In this document: in pieces, positions 45,121-55,435 of the stretch | Numbering within the stretch: position 1 is the stretch's first letter | How the letters are laid out: every line of letters starts with the position of its first letter | Assembly (NCBI RefSeq): GCF_030409635.1 | Contig: NZ_JAUFQF010000004.1 | Coordinates: 1,770,241 to 1,834,240 of the forward strand | Reading direction: 5' to 3' | Length of the DNA: 64,000 bases | From: Vibrio agarivorans | GTDB taxonomy: Bacteria > Pseudomonadota > Gammaproteobacteria > Enterobacterales > Vibrionaceae | Notes under the pieces: generated by a model | What the model was told of the DNA's origin: nothing | Database searches by the model: none | Seen by the model: the letters and a program-made list of their open reading frames with translations, nothing else | Translations under genes and position numbers: made by a program

Positions 45121-45152
45121 GGATCAAACAGGCGGCAATGCCTGTTTGATCC
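45121..45152 (+). terminator. Strong hairpin between flgE and flgF
   Basis: A perfect 13-bp stem, GGATCAAACAGGC with GCCTGTTTGATCC, and a 6-base loop lie 54 bp after the flgE stop. No clean T-run follows, so it may slow or stabilise RNA ends rather than be a simple intrinsic terminator. Confidence 0.65.
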
Positions 45153-45240
45153 GGTTGCCGCTTTGCCTCCCTGGCAGAGTGGTTCTTTCAACTTCCCCTT
45201 TCTATTTAGTCAAGTCACTGATTTATAGCTGATTATTTTT

Positions 45241-45256
45241 TGGCACGCCATTTGCA
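45241..45256 (+). promoter_or_regulatory. Sigma-54 promoter of flgF
   Basis: TGGCACGCCATTTGCA is essentially the RpoN consensus, with GG-N10-GC spacing, 36 bp before the flgF ATG. Confidence 0.93.
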
Positions 45257-45291
45257 AATCTAACGATATCTTTGATTGTTAGGACTGTACT

Positions 45292-46041
45292 ATGGATCGT
45301 TCACTGTTTCTCGCCATGAGTGGTGCAAAGCAAAACATGCAAGCTATGCAGCTTAGAGCGAATAACTTGGCAAACGTCAGCACAACTGGCTTCCGTGCTG
45401 ATCTCGCACAGGCTCGTTCAATGCAGGCGTATGGCGAAGGTTTACCTACACGCGTGTTTAGCATGACAGAGCGTCCAGGACATAGCTTTAATCAAGGCAG
45501 TGTGATTACTACAGGTCGTGATCTTGATGTCACTGTTCAAGGTGACGGCTGGATTTCAGTGCTCGACAAAACCGGACAAGAGGGCCTTACTCGTAACGGT
45601 AACCTGAACGTGAGTGATACAGGTCTGTTGATGAACAGTGCTGGTCAACTGATCCTTGGTGAGAATGACGCACCAATCACATTGCCTGTTCCGATTAGTA
45701 AAGTGGAGATTGGTACTGATGGTACGGTTTCGGTTGTACCTCAAGGCGCGCCTGCGGACGCACTTGAAATTGTCGATCGCATTAAGCTCACTAACACCAA
45801 CAATCAAACCCTATTTAAAGATACCAATGGCTTGTTTAGAGCCAAAGATCCCAATCAAGTTTATCAAGCTGATGTGAACGTGACGTTACTTAAAGGCGCT
45901 ATTGAAGGCAGTAACGTTAACGCAGTAGGCGAAATGACCAGTCTGATCGATTTGCAACGCCAGTTCGAAATGCAAGTCAAGATGATGAGCACCGCAGAAG
46001 AGATGGACAAGGCGTCCGACTCTCTACTTCGCAGCAGCTAA
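45292..46041 (+). CDS. flgF: Flagellar rod protein FlgF
   Basis: This 249-residue proximal rod protein starts MDRSLFLAMSGAKQNMQAMQ, and its signature ANNLANVSTTGFRADLAQAR is at about residues 24-43. The C-terminal MTSLIDLQRQFEMQVKMM is the rod helix. It heads flgFGHIJ from its own sigma-54 promoter. Confidence 0.96.
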   Translation: MDRSLFLAMSGAKQNMQAMQLRANNLANVSTTGFRADLAQARSMQAYGEGLPTRVFSMTERPGHSFNQGSVITTGRDLDVTVQGDGWISVLDKTGQEGLTRNGNLNVSDTGLLMNSAGQLILGENDAPITLPVPISKVEIGTDGTVSVVPQGAPADALEIVDRIKLTNTNNQTLFKDTNGLFRAKDPNQVYQADVNVTLLKGAIEGSNVNAVGEMTSLIDLQRQFEMQVKMMSTAEEMDKASDSLLRSS

Positions 46042-46061
46042 TAGGAAGTTAGGAGTACAAC

Positions 46062-46850
46062 ATGCATCCAGCATTATGGGTTAGTAAAACAGGTTTAGAT
46101 GCTCAACAAACCAACATCTCGACCATTTCTAATAACTTGGCCAACGCGTCAACCGTTGGTTACAAAAAGAGCCGTGCCGTTTTTGAAGACTTGTTCTATC
46201 AAAATATTAACCAGCCGGGCGGCCAGTCTTCACAGAACACTGAACTGCCGAGTGGCTTAATGCTAGGTGCAGGTTCAAAAGTGGTGGCTACTCAAAAAGT
46301 GCATACGCAGGGTAATACACAGACGACCTCCAACGCGCTGGATTTGATGATCGAAGGTGATGGCTTTTTCCAAGTATTGATGCCAGACGGCAACATTGGT
46401 TATACACGCAACGGTCAATTTACTGTGAATGGTGAAGGGCAAATTGTGACCTCTGGTGCTGGCTATACGCTTGAGCCAGAAATTGCGATTCCTGACGACG
46501 CAATTAGCATTACTGTTGGCAATGATGGTGAAGTTTCGGTGCGCGTTCGAGGTCAGCAAGATAATCAGGTATTAGGTCAGATTACTACGGTCGACTTTAT
46601 TAACCCAGGCGGTCTTGAGCCCGTTGGTCAAAACCTTTACTTACCAACTGGAGCAAGCGGTGATCCGCAAGAAGGCGTTCCGGGTTTGGATGGGTTTGGT
46701 AGCGTGCGTCAATCGATGCTTGAGACTTCAAACGTAAATGTGACTGAAGAGCTCGTAAACATGATCGAAGCGCAACGAGTGTACGAAATGAACTCAAAAG
46801 TTATCTCATCAGTCGACAAGATGATGAGCTTTGTTAACCAGCAGCTATAA
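46062..46850 (+). CDS. flgG: Flagellar distal rod protein FlgG
   Basis: This 262-residue distal rod subunit has the N-terminal signature ISNNLANASTVGYKKSRAVF and the C-terminal SNVNVTEELVNMIEAQRVYE. The length is standard, and it follows flgF by 20 bp. Confidence 0.97.
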   Translation: MHPALWVSKTGLDAQQTNISTISNNLANASTVGYKKSRAVFEDLFYQNINQPGGQSSQNTELPSGLMLGAGSKVVATQKVHTQGNTQTTSNALDLMIEGDGFFQVLMPDGNIGYTRNGQFTVNGEGQIVTSGAGYTLEPEIAIPDDAISITVGNDGEVSVRVRGQQDNQVLGQITTVDFINPGGLEPVGQNLYLPTGASGDPQEGVPGLDGFGSVRQSMLETSNVNVTEELVNMIEAQRVYEMNSKVISSVDKMMSFVNQQL

Positions 46851-46863
46851 GTAGGTCATTAAG

Positions 46864-47637
46864 ATGATGAAGCGATTACTGCCATGTGTGTTTGCTGTAC
46901 TTATGACGGGCTGTGTGGGAATGCAGCCGCCAGAAACGCCGGAAGATATTTCGGGTGTGACTGATGTGGATGCGGTTGAAGGTAGCCAAGATCAAAGTGG
47001 TGGTCTTGTTGATGCTCTGCGCCGCCGCACTGATCCTGTACAAGGCGACCCAGCTTGGGCACCAATCCATCCAAAACACAAGCCTGACCACTATGCGGCA
47101 GAAACAGGCTCGTTGTTCAATACCAATAGCTTAAACAGTTTATATGATGATACTAAGCCACGAGGTTTAGGTGACATTATTACGGTTATGCTCGATGAGA
47201 GCACGAAAGCGGCAAAAAGTGCAGATGCTGATCTTTCTAAAAATAATGACGCTTCAATGGACCCGTTAGTCGTTGGTGGACAAGAGTTGAATGTGGGCAA
47301 CTACAACTTCTCTTATGAGATGAGTAATGACAACAACTTCAGTGGAAGTGCAGCGGCAAATCAAAGCAATAGCCTCTCTGGTTCAATTACCGTCGAGGTA
47401 ATTGAAGTGCTGGCCAATGGCAACCTGATTATTCGTGGTGAGAAGTGGCTAACGCTTAATACTGGCGATGAATACATTCGTTTAAGCGGCACCATTCGCC
47501 CTGACGACATCACTTTTGACAATACCATCGCTTCTACCCGTATTTCTAATGCGCGAATTCAATACTCTGGCACCGGAACGAATCAAGATATGCAAGAACC
47601 TGGATTCTTGGCACGATTTTTTAATGTGACTATGTAA
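46864..47637 (+). CDS. flgH: Flagellar L-ring protein FlgH
   Basis: This 257-residue lipoprotein forms the L-ring in the outer membrane. The lipobox LMTGC places the lipidated Cys near residue 17. The conserved [21 protein letters not shown] is near 78-98, and [15 protein letters not shown] lies near the C-terminus. Start could be this ATG or the one immediately after it. Confidence 0.95.
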   Translation: MMKRLLPCVFAVLMTGCVGMQPPETPEDISGVTDVDAVEGSQDQSGGLVDALRRRTDPVQGDPAWAPIHPKHKPDHYAAETGSLFNTNSLNSLYDDTKPRGLGDIITVMLDESTKAAKSADADLSKNNDASMDPLVVGGQELNVGNYNFSYEMSNDNNFSGSAAANQSNSLSGSITVEVIEVLANGNLIIRGEKWLTLNTGDEYIRLSGTIRPDDITFDNTIASTRISNARIQYSGTGTNQDMQEPGFLARFFNVTM

Positions 47638-47684
47638 GGTCTGCCGGCGGCAGTGGTTCAAGTTCTAATTTAAGCGGTAACGTA

Positions 47685-48776
47685 ATGAAGAAGTTTGTAT
47701 TGGTCATCTTGGGTCTTGTCATGACATTGACTCAAGCGCATGCGGCGCGCATCAAAGATGTGGCGCAGGTTGCGGGAGTGCGTAGTAACCAATTAGTGGG
47801 CTATGGTCTTGTAACAGGTTTGCCGGGTACTGGTGAATCAACACCGTTTACTGACCAGAGCTTTAATGCGATGCTGCAAAACTTCGGCATTCAGTTGCCG
47901 CCAGGTACAAAACCTAAAACCAAAAACGTTGCCGCTGTAATGGTGACGGCTGAAATTCCAGCGTTTACAAAGCAAGGCCAAACCATTGATGTCACGGTCT
48001 CTTCTATTGGCTCGGCGAAGAGTCTTCGTGGCGGTACACTAATGCAAACGATGATGAAAGGCTTAGATGGTCAAGTCTACGCTGTGGCACAGGGTAATTT
48101 AGTCGTAAGCGGCTTTAGTGCGTCAGGTGCAGATGGCTCAAAAGTAGTGGGTAATAACCCAGCAGCAGGCATGATCTCAAGTGGGGCTATGGTCGAGCGT
48201 GAAATTCCATCTCCGTTTAGCCGTGGTGACCATATTACTTTTAACCTACTTCAATCTGACTTCACCACAGCACAGCGCATGGCAGATGCCATCAACAACT
48301 TCCTTGGCCCCAACATGGCTAACGCGATGGATGCGACATCAGTGCAAGTGAGAGCGCCACGTGATGTTAGTCAACGTGTCGCCTTTCTTTCTGCAGTAGA
48401 AAATATCGAGTTCAATCCAGCTGATGGCTCGGCAAAGATCATCGTAAACTCTCGCACCGGCACGATTGTGGTTGGGCAGCATGTTCGCCTCAAGCCAGCG
48501 GCCGTGACACATGGTGGTATGACGGTGGCTATCAAGGAAAACCTGAACGTCAGTCAACCGAATGCCTTCTCTGGTGGCCAAACGGTCGTTGTTCCAGATT
48601 CCGATATTGAGGTGACAGAGAAACAAGGTTCAATGTTCAACTTTCAACCTGGTTTAACCTTAGATGACTTAGTGAGTGCAGTGAACGAAGTTGGCGCAGC
48701 TCCTTCAGATTTAATGGCTATTCTTCAAGCGCTCAAACAAGCGGGTGCGATTGAAGGCCAGTTAATCATTATCTAA
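47685..48776 (+). CDS. flgI: Flagellar P-ring protein FlgI
   Basis: This 363-residue periplasmic protein has a signal peptide ([20 protein letters not shown]). Conserved parts are [34 protein letters not shown] and [22 protein letters not shown]. It forms the P-ring on peptidoglycan with help of FlgA. Confidence 0.97.
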   Translation: MKKFVLVILGLVMTLTQAHAARIKDVAQVAGVRSNQLVGYGLVTGLPGTGESTPFTDQSFNAMLQNFGIQLPPGTKPKTKNVAAVMVTAEIPAFTKQGQTIDVTVSSIGSAKSLRGGTLMQTMMKGLDGQVYAVAQGNLVVSGFSASGADGSKVVGNNPAAGMISSGAMVEREIPSPFSRGDHITFNLLQSDFTTAQRMADAINNFLGPNMANAMDATSVQVRAPRDVSQRVAFLSAVENIEFNPADGSAKIIVNSRTGTIVVGQHVRLKPAAVTHGGMTVAIKENLNVSQPNAFSGGQTVVVPDSDIEVTEKQGSMFNFQPGLTLDDLVSAVNEVGAAPSDLMAILQALKQAGAIEGQLIII

Positions 48777-48792
48777 CGCGAAAGGTATTGAG

Positions 48793-49719
48793 ATGATTAA
48801 TAACGGCAATGATATTGGCTTTATTCATGATATTTCAGGTCTTGACCGACTACGCCAAAGTGCAGTTGAAGGCTCGGAAGGGGATGAGAAAGCCGCACTG
48901 ACAGCAGCTGCGAAACAGTTTGAAGCGATTTTTACTTCAATGCTGTTTAAGTCGATGCGTGATGCGAATGCAGACTTTGAATCTGATTTGATGAACAGTC
49001 AGAACCAAAGTTTCTATCGTCAAATGCTTGATGAGCAGATGGCTTCTGAAATGAGTGCAAACGGCTCTTTGGGACTGGCTGACATGATCGTGGCGCAGCT
49101 AAGCACAGGCAGTATTGAAAACCAGAATGCAGCAGCGCCTCAAGAGAATTTCGAAGAGATGATGCAACGCGTTCATACTGATAAGAAAATTTATGCACAA
49201 AATCGCGTTGAGCAAGCAGAACAATCTGACACAGTGAAATCAGTCGCGCCATCGACGTTTGATACACCAGAGAGTTTTGTCAGTGCGATGAAACCTTATG
49301 CAGACCGCGCTGCTAAAGCTTTGGGCGTTGATTCCTCAGTACTGATAGCACAAGCAGCGCTAGAGACAGGTTGGGGACAAAAAGTAATTCAGAACGGCCG
49401 TGGAAGCAGTAATAACCTCTTTAATATCAAAGCTGACCGCAGTTGGCAGGGGGACAAAATGGCTACTCAAACACTGGAATACCACTCAGGAGTACCTGTG
49501 CAAGAGCGTGCCGCATTCCGCTCTTATGACAGCTATCAACAGAGCTTCGATGACTACGTTCAGTTTTTGGAGCGCAACCCTCGCTACACCACGGCGTTAG
49601 AAAATCACCAGGGTGATTCTGAAACCTTCATGCGCGGCATTCATCAAGCGGGATATGCGACAGATCCTCGTTATGTCGACAAAGTGATGAGCGTGAAAAA
49701 ACGCATCGACCAAATGTAA
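48793..49719 (+). CDS. flgJ: Rod-cap and peptidoglycan hydrolase FlgJ
   Basis: This 308-residue protein has two parts. The N-terminal rod-capping half has ALTAAAKQFEAIFTSMLFKS near 35-54. The C-terminal half is a glucosaminidase domain (about 155-305), with the active-site region AALETGWGQKV near 188-198 and catalytic Glu in ETGWG. It opens the wall for the rod and ends the flgF operon. Confidence 0.96.
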   Translation: MINNGNDIGFIHDISGLDRLRQSAVEGSEGDEKAALTAAAKQFEAIFTSMLFKSMRDANADFESDLMNSQNQSFYRQMLDEQMASEMSANGSLGLADMIVAQLSTGSIENQNAAAPQENFEEMMQRVHTDKKIYAQNRVEQAEQSDTVKSVAPSTFDTPESFVSAMKPYADRAAKALGVDSSVLIAQAALETGWGQKVIQNGRGSSNNLFNIKADRSWQGDKMATQTLEYHSGVPVQERAAFRSYDSYQQSFDDYVQFLERNPRYTTALENHQGDSETFMRGIHQAGYATDPRYVDKVMSVKKRIDQM

Positions 49720-49725
49720 CCCTTC

Positions 49726-49748
49726 AGGCCTGCAGTTTGCAGGCCTTT
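49726..49748 (+). terminator. Terminator after flgJ
   Basis: AGGCCTGCA pairs perfectly with TGCAGGCCT around GTT, followed by a short T-rich stretch, 6 bp after the flgJ stop. Confidence 0.8.
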
Positions 49749-49807
49749 GTCTATAAAACAGACATACATTTCTACAAAAATATAATTACATCAGTAACCT
49801 ATAAAGT

Positions 49808-49823
49808 TGGCACTTAAATTGCT
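49808..49823 (+). promoter_or_regulatory. Sigma-54 promoter of flgKL
   Basis: TGGCACTTAAATTGCT matches the RpoN consensus with GG-N10-GC spacing, about 48 bp before the flgK ATG. Confidence 0.9.
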
Positions 49824-49870
49824 AAATAGCAGTATTACGGCAACTATTGTTACTTTTCCTTGGGGGCAAA

Positions 49871-51745
49871 ATGGCGTCAGATCTTCTGAATGTAGGTTCA
49901 CAAAGTGTTCTTACTGCTCAGAGACAGCTGAACACCACAGGTCATAACATCTCGAATGCAAATACTGAAGGCTACAGCCGTCAGTCAGTCATTCAAGGGA
50001 CGTCACACCCACGGCAATTTGGTGGGCAGTCGTACGGGATGGGCGTGCATGTGGAAAATGTTCGCCGCTCATGGGACCAATTTGCCGTCAAAGAAAAACA
50101 GATTGCCACCACCAATTATGCCGCAAAAGTGGATGTCGAGCAGAATCTAGAGATGATGTCACAACTGGCATCTTCTATTTCAGCAAAGAAAATTCCTGAA
50201 AACCTCAACGACTGGTTTAACTCGGTTAAGACGTTAGCGGATACTCCAAACGATGTGGGTGCCCGTAAAGTCGTTATTGACCAAGCCGCGATGGTGACAA
50301 ATAACCTCAATGAGTTTCACGAAAGTGTCCGCCTGCAAGCAAGCGAGATTAATCGCAAGCTAGAAGTGGGCGTTGAAAGAATGAACCAAATTGGTGTTGA
50401 GATTCGCGATCTGCACCGTCTGATGATGCGAACGCCAGGACCTCATAATGACTTGATGGACCGACATGATCAGCTTATTGAGGAGCTATCAGAGTTCACC
50501 AAAGTGACCGTGACTAGCCGCGCCAACGGTGATGGTTTCAACGTTTTGATTGGTAATGGTCACACCTTGGTCTCTGGTACTGAAGCTAGTGAACTTAAAG
50601 TGATTGATGGGCATCCTGATGTTCACCAACGCCGTTTAGCCATGGTAGAAGGGAAGGGAGTCAAGGCGATCTCTGATAAAGATATCGACGGCAAGATTAG
50701 CGCGATCTTAAAATCAAGAGACGAGCATATTCCGATGCTGCTAGACGAAATTGGTCGTGTTGCTGCTGCATTTTCTTACCAAGTGAATGATTTGCAATCG
50801 CAAGGTTTAGACCTTAAAGGTGAGGTGGGCAAGCCTTTGTTTACCGATGTAAACAGTGAACTGGCAGCGACCTCACGTGTCGTTGCGGCAAGAGATAGCC
50901 AAGCGGAATTAGCAGTATTCATCGATGACATCGCGCAACTGCGTGGTGGTGAGTATTCGGTGCATTATCACAGTGGTCAATATCATGTCACGAACCCACT
51001 TGGAGAAGAGTCGGTAATCGCTCCTATTGGTCAAGAGCTGCATTTTGAAGGCTTGCGCGTTGAAATTAGACAAGGCATGGCACAGGGTGAGCGCTTGTTT
51101 ATTAGACCGACTCGTCATGCTGCTGGTGAGATAAAAACGGCAACCAGTGACCCGAGTGATATAGCGGCACAAAGCTTTCAAGCTTCCACAACCAATGCTC
51201 AAGGGCAAGCGGACTTTAAGATTATTAGCGCGGGTAGCGTTAAAGAGTTTGAGGTTATCGTCTCCCCTCAAGGGAATGAATTTGCCGTGACGGATACTAA
51301 AGGCAATATCTTATTGCCACCACAGACCTATCCACCGGTTGGTCAAGTGAATGTGGGTGGTACCGTTTTTGAGCTAACGGATGGCGCGCTACCGAACGAT
51401 AAGTTTACTGCGAACCTAAATGCAGCTGAAGGTGATAACGGGAACTTACGTAAAATTCAGAGCCTACAAACTCAGAAAGTGATGGATGATGGCGAAACCA
51501 CATTGATCGGTTTGTACCACAACCTGAACACAGACCTTGCATTAAAGAGCTCCATGGCATCGAGTGAAACCGATATGGCTCGTATGGAGAAGCAGGCTGC
51601 GGAAGAGCGTATTGCAGCAATATCGGGGGTTAACCTCGATGAAGAAGCCGCCAATATGATGAAGTTCCAGCAGGCCTATATGGCGTCTTCACGCATCATG
51701 CAGACGGCGAATGACACCTTTAATACCATCTTGGCACTGCGTTGA
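49871..51745 (+). CDS. flgK: Hook-associated protein 1 FlgK
   Basis: The ATG at 49871 is preceded by GGGGG; the longer frame begins at a TTG eight codons upstream and has no site. The 624-residue protein joins hook and filament. The N-terminal VLTAQRQLNTTGHNISNANT is the hook/rod signature, and the C-terminal SGVNLDEEAANMMKFQQAYM is the partner helix. It is a client of FlgN, and flgL follows 12 bp later. Confidence 0.96.
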   Translation: MASDLLNVGSQSVLTAQRQLNTTGHNISNANTEGYSRQSVIQGTSHPRQFGGQSYGMGVHVENVRRSWDQFAVKEKQIATTNYAAKVDVEQNLEMMSQLASSISAKKIPENLNDWFNSVKTLADTPNDVGARKVVIDQAAMVTNNLNEFHESVRLQASEINRKLEVGVERMNQIGVEIRDLHRLMMRTPGPHNDLMDRHDQLIEELSEFTKVTVTSRANGDGFNVLIGNGHTLVSGTEASELKVIDGHPDVHQRRLAMVEGKGVKAISDKDIDGKISAILKSRDEHIPMLLDEIGRVAAAFSYQVNDLQSQGLDLKGEVGKPLFTDVNSELAATSRVVAARDSQAELAVFIDDIAQLRGGEYSVHYHSGQYHVTNPLGEESVIAPIGQELHFEGLRVEIRQGMAQGERLFIRPTRHAAGEIKTATSDPSDIAAQSFQASTTNAQGQADFKIISAGSVKEFEVIVSPQGNEFAVTDTKGNILLPPQTYPPVGQVNVGGTVFELTDGALPNDKFTANLNAAEGDNGNLRKIQSLQTQKVMDDGETTLIGLYHNLNTDLALKSSMASSETDMARMEKQAAEERIAAISGVNLDEEAANMMKFQQAYMASSRIMQTANDTFNTILALR

Positions 51746-51757
51746 TAGGAGAAAAAC

Positions 51758-52951
51758 ATGCTGAATAGAATTTCAAGTTTTCATAACTATCAATCTGTGC
51801 AAAACGATATGCGTCGTCAAGAGGGTAGGATTCATCAGAATCATGCTCAACTGGCTTCCGGTAAACAGCTGGTAAAGGCAAGTGATGACCCATTAGCATC
51901 ACACTATATTCAAAGCATCTCGCAGCAGAACACACAGCTTGATCACTATATCGAAGGGGTCACGTTATCGCGCAATCGTCTCAATCATGAAGAAGTGCTG
52001 TTAGACAATGCAGAACAGTTTACCGATAGCGCAAAGCGCAGTGTGATGGAGATGATCAACGGTGCATTTTCTCCTCAAGACCGAGCTGCGAAAGCGCAAG
52101 AAATGCAGGAGCTGGCGAACAACTTCCTTAACTTGGTTAACGTTCAGGATGAGTCAGGCAATTATATTTTTGCTGGGACAAAACCTAGGCATCAACCGTT
52201 TTATCGTGATGCACAAGGAAGCGTGACTTATGTCGGCGACGACTACCAAAGAAAGATGAAGATCTCCAACAACATGGAGATTGCGATGAATGATCCGGGC
52301 AGCAAGGTGTTTATGGAAATACCAAACCCTTACGGTGATTATTCAGCCAACTACAGCTTAACGTCAAGTTCAGAGCTATTGTTGGAGCGTGCAGAAAATG
52401 CCAACAGTAGCGATCTCTCGGTTTACAACATTACCTTTGTTGATATGGGTAATGGACAGTTTGGTTATCAGCTTGAGCAAAATGGCGTTGCGGTAAAAGT
52501 CGATACTTATGACCCGACAAAGGGCATCGAATTTGGTGATTTAAGTGTTCAGTTTCGTGGGCAGATTGCGGCAGGCGACAAAGTCGAGTTGGACCGCAGA
52601 GAAACATTCAGTGTGTTTGATTCATTAAGAGATGCGATTGACTACTCTGAAGGCTCTGTATCTGATGCCTCGAATACCGCACATCTGCATCAGGTGACAG
52701 AAGAGTTATCTGCGGCGTTTGTTCATTTGGGACAAGTTCGCACTGAAGTCGGCACACGTCTGAGTACATTAGATATACAAGAAGACCAACATAAAGATTT
52801 TCAAATGTCGCTGGCTAAATCTAAGAGTAACTTCGAAGATTTGGATTATTCAAAAGCGGTGATTGAATTCAGTGAAAATTCCCGAGCGTTGCAAGCTTCG
52901 CAGCTGGCGTTCGGTAAGACAAAAGATTTGTCTCTATTTAACTACCTATAA
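51758..52951 (+). CDS. flgL: Hook-associated protein 3 FlgL
   Basis: This 397-residue flagellin-like junction protein starts MLNRISSFHNYQSVQNDMRR. The N-terminal helix LASGKQLVKASDDPLASHYI resembles flagellin D0/D1, and the C-terminal LDYSKAVIEFSENSRALQAS closes it. It is co-transcribed with flgK. Confidence 0.95.
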   Translation: MLNRISSFHNYQSVQNDMRRQEGRIHQNHAQLASGKQLVKASDDPLASHYIQSISQQNTQLDHYIEGVTLSRNRLNHEEVLLDNAEQFTDSAKRSVMEMINGAFSPQDRAAKAQEMQELANNFLNLVNVQDESGNYIFAGTKPRHQPFYRDAQGSVTYVGDDYQRKMKISNNMEIAMNDPGSKVFMEIPNPYGDYSANYSLTSSSELLLERAENANSSDLSVYNITFVDMGNGQFGYQLEQNGVAVKVDTYDPTKGIEFGDLSVQFRGQIAAGDKVELDRRETFSVFDSLRDAIDYSEGSVSDASNTAHLHQVTEELSAAFVHLGQVRTEVGTRLSTLDIQEDQHKDFQMSLAKSKSNFEDLDYSKAVIEFSENSRALQASQLAFGKTKDLSLFNYL

Positions 52952-53348
52952 CTAAGTGCAGCTTAGGTTTGTAATGACCTTGGCAGCAAATTGGAACAGA
53001 CGCTTAGCTGATCAAGCAATGCCTTTTGTGCGATGCCAAAAGCGCGAGTGAAAAGCGGCAAGCTTGTTCCTATGTTACGACTAATACTGTGATGTATTGA
53101 GTTACTGTGAGTTGTAACACTATGTTTAATAATAAAAATATTAATTGGCATGCTATGTGCATTGCCTGTCGAACGATAAATAACTTGACCCATTGTGGCA
53201 CTGTTGTGAACAGGTCTATGGACACGACTCTGGAAACGAATGTGGACACAGTAGGTTTAGCAAGTAATTTTACGGTCAGTGCTTCCAATTGAGATAAAGC
53301 TGACCGCTTCGCGACACAGAGTTGCGAACTCACTCGGAGAGCAAAAAT
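52952..53348. other. Flagellin promoter and leader region
   Basis: This 397-bp stretch between flgL and the flagellin gene contains the sigma-54 promoter at 53146-53161 and a leader of about 190 bp. I see no gene or clear terminator for flgL in it. Confidence 0.6.
53146..53161 (+). promoter_or_regulatory. Sigma-54 promoter of the flagellin gene
   Basis: TGGCATGCTATGTGCA has GG and GC separated by 10 bp. A sigma-54 promoter is the hallmark of the essential core flagellin flaA in V. cholerae, unlike the FliA-driven accessory flagellins. Confidence 0.82.
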
Positions 53349-54494
53349 ATGACCATTACGGTGAACACCAACGTTTCAGCCATGACGGCTCAGCGTTACC
53401 TTAACAAGGCATCGAATGACCTTAACACGTCAATGGAACGCTTGTCTTCTGGACACAAAATCAACAGCGCTCGAGATGATGCTGCGGGTTTACAGATTTC
53501 TAACCGCTTGACGGCACAGTCGCGTGGTTTAGATGTTGCTATGCGCAACGCAAATGATGGTATTTCGATTGCCCAAACTGCTGAAGGCGCAATGAATGAG
53601 TCGACTTCGATTCTTCAACGTATGCGTGACCTATCTATTCAGTCGGCAAACGGTACTAATACAGATGCGGACCGTATCGCTATCAACGACGAAGTAGAAG
53701 CGCTACAAGCTGAATTGAATCGTATTGCTGAAACAACGTCATTCGGTGGCCGTAAGCTATTGAATGGTCAGTTCGGAGAGGCATCTTTCCAAATCGGTGC
53801 GGCTTCGGGTGAAGCGGTCATTATGGGCTTAACCAGTGTGCGTGCTGATGACTACCGTATGGGTGGTCAATCATACTTCGCGACAAATGGTAAAGATGCA
53901 CTGTGGGGTGTTGATCCTGCAGCTTCTGACATCAAGTTTGACTTCAATGATAAAGAGGGCAACCCTGTTTCTATCGAGATTTTTGCGAAAGCGGGAGACG
54001 ATATTGAGCAGCTTGCGACCTACATTAACGGTCAAACTGATCAACTTCAGGCATCAGTCAGTGAGAATGGCGAACTGCAAGTGTTCTTTGCTGAAGCTGA
54101 GGTTGAAGATCTTGGCTCTGTGGCAATCTCCGGTGGCCTAGCAACTGACCTTGGACTCAATGGTGCTGCTAAGGTGGACACAACAGTACAAGATATTGAT
54201 GTTCGCACCGTTGCCGGCTCACAAAACGCCGTAGGCATTATTGATTCTGCGTTAAAATATATTGATGCGCAGCGTGCTGATCTCGGTGCTAAACAGAACC
54301 GTTTTGACCACACGATTAACAACTTGGCGAACATTCAAGAGAATGTTGAAGCGTCAAATAGCCGAATTAAAGATACGGACTTTGCGAAGGAAACGACGCA
54401 AATGACCAAAAACCAAATTTTGCAACAAGCAGGTACTTCTATCCTTGCTCAAGCAAAACAGTTGCCAAACTCTGCAGTAACGTTGCTGCAGTAG
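53349..54494 (+). CDS. Polar flagellin, core FlaA-type by promoter
   Basis: The ATG at 53349 gives a 381-residue flagellin; the upstream ATG lacks flagellin similarity. The N-terminal D0/D1 part is typical ([20 protein letters not shown], then [20 protein letters not shown]), and the C-terminal D1/D0 ends [20 protein letters not shown]. The central domain is compact. It follows flgL, the position of flaA in V. cholerae, and has a sigma-54 promoter. A second flagellin, expected here in some species, is absent; the region ends in a terminator and then a tRNA array. Confidence 0.93.
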   Translation: MTITVNTNVSAMTAQRYLNKASNDLNTSMERLSSGHKINSARDDAAGLQISNRLTAQSRGLDVAMRNANDGISIAQTAEGAMNESTSILQRMRDLSIQSANGTNTDADRIAINDEVEALQAELNRIAETTSFGGRKLLNGQFGEASFQIGAASGEAVIMGLTSVRADDYRMGGQSYFATNGKDALWGVDPAASDIKFDFNDKEGNPVSIEIFAKAGDDIEQLATYINGQTDQLQASVSENGELQVFFAEAEVEDLGSVAISGGLATDLGLNGAAKVDTTVQDIDVRTVAGSQNAVGIIDSALKYIDAQRADLGAKQNRFDHTINNLANIQENVEASNSRIKDTDFAKETTQMTKNQILQQAGTSILAQAKQLPNSAVTLLQ

Positions 54495-54677
54495 TAGTAG
54501 CATTGTCCGATATGCCCAGACGTGGGTGGACATTGTTACGGCAAAGTAGCTTAACTAAAGCTATCAAAGCTCTCTCTCTCACTCCTGCTTTGTTGTGCTG
54601 AGTTGAGTTACTAAAGGCCAGTCAGAAGTGTGTTCATTTCTCAAGATCTCCACACAGGCTCTGACTAGCCAAACTAG

Positions 54678-54715
54678 CCCCGGTTCTCTCAAAGGAAAAG
54701 GGGCTTTTTCTTATC
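54678..54715 (+). terminator. Terminator downstream of flagellin
   Basis: AGCCCC pairs with GGGGCT around an 18-base loop, followed by TTTTTC. It lies 184 bp after the flagellin stop. Confidence 0.7.
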
Positions 54716-55181
54716 TGCTTGTCTATTAATCCCCGATAACATCTTTTCGCTAAATAAGGCAGTTACATTCCATTTCCTTCAATAACATTGATCATGAAGC
54801 CCTCTACGTACTGAACGCTTCTCATCGCTGTTCTCAATGATTTTGTTTTAAGGGCTATCCTACTGATTAGAGCGTGATTACTACCCGTATCGCGTACTAG
54901 AGGCCGAACTATCAACTGTTATTGCCACAGCGTGTTTTCTGATGTGAGTAAGACAACGAAAATAAGGCGATACTCTTCAGTGTGCTATCGGAGGATAGAT
55001 TTTAAAGAGTGGTGGTCAAATTGGAAGATAGCACGCAAGGGATAGCTATCGTATTTGAGTGGAACCAATGGTGATAGTTACTGCTACAAAATGAGGAGCT
55101 TGTGGAATGTTAGTGGGGTTAGACAATATGTTTCGTCCTCAATGTATAAACACATTTAAGAACGAGGCAATAGAAAGGAAA
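54716..55181. other. Gene-free region between flagellin and tRNA array
   Basis: About 465 bp with no convincing coding potential. A weak inverted repeat GTGCTATC/GATAGCAC lies at 54982-54989 and 55027-55034. A 36-codon frame from 55107 has an upstream GGAG but runs into the tRNA terminator and looks fortuitous. Confidence 0.5.
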
Positions 55182-55209
55182 AAGGCTCAACGATTTCTCG
55201 TTGAGCCTT
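55182..55209 (-). terminator. Terminator of the tRNA array
   Basis: AAGGCTCAACGA pairs perfectly with TCGTTGAGCCTT around TTTC, directly after the last tRNA on the minus strand, followed by a T-rich stretch on that strand. Confidence 0.92.
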
Positions 55210-55217
55210 CTTTATGA

Positions 55218-55302
55218 TGGTGCGGAAGGAGAGACTTGAACTCTCACACCTTGCGGCGCCAGAACCTAAATCTGGTGCGTCTACCAATTCCGCCACTTCC
55301 GC
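55218..55302 (-). tRNA. tRNA-Leu (UAG), copy 1 from left
   Basis: 85-nt gene with encoded CCA; acceptor GCGGAAG/CTTCCGC, anticodon loop TTTAGGT (anticodon TAG) and long variable arm. Very similar to E. coli leuW. Confidence 0.97.
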
Positions 55303-55353
55303 ATCAATTTTGTAGTCTTAGCTGATGATTGGTGAATCAACTAGACGTTGTGT

Positions 55354-55428
55354 TGGCTGGGCTACCAAGAGCCGAACCTGGGACAATAGATGGGGCATCA
55401 AAACTCTATGCTCCAATACTGAACCATT
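55354..55428 (-). pseudogene. Decayed tRNA-Gln-like copy 1
   Basis: Keeps the 3' end of tRNA-Gln (TAGCCCAGCCA) and the anticodon loop TTTTGAT. The 5' acceptor strand and anticodon stem no longer pair and the T-stem has one mismatch, so a working cloverleaf is unlikely. Confidence 0.75.
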
Positions 55429-55435
55429 TAAATAA

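Noticed and set aside
55107..55217. A 36-codon frame with an upstream GGAG after flagellin
   Set aside because: It runs through the tRNA-array terminator, has no recognisable pattern, and lies in AT-rich non-coding DNA.
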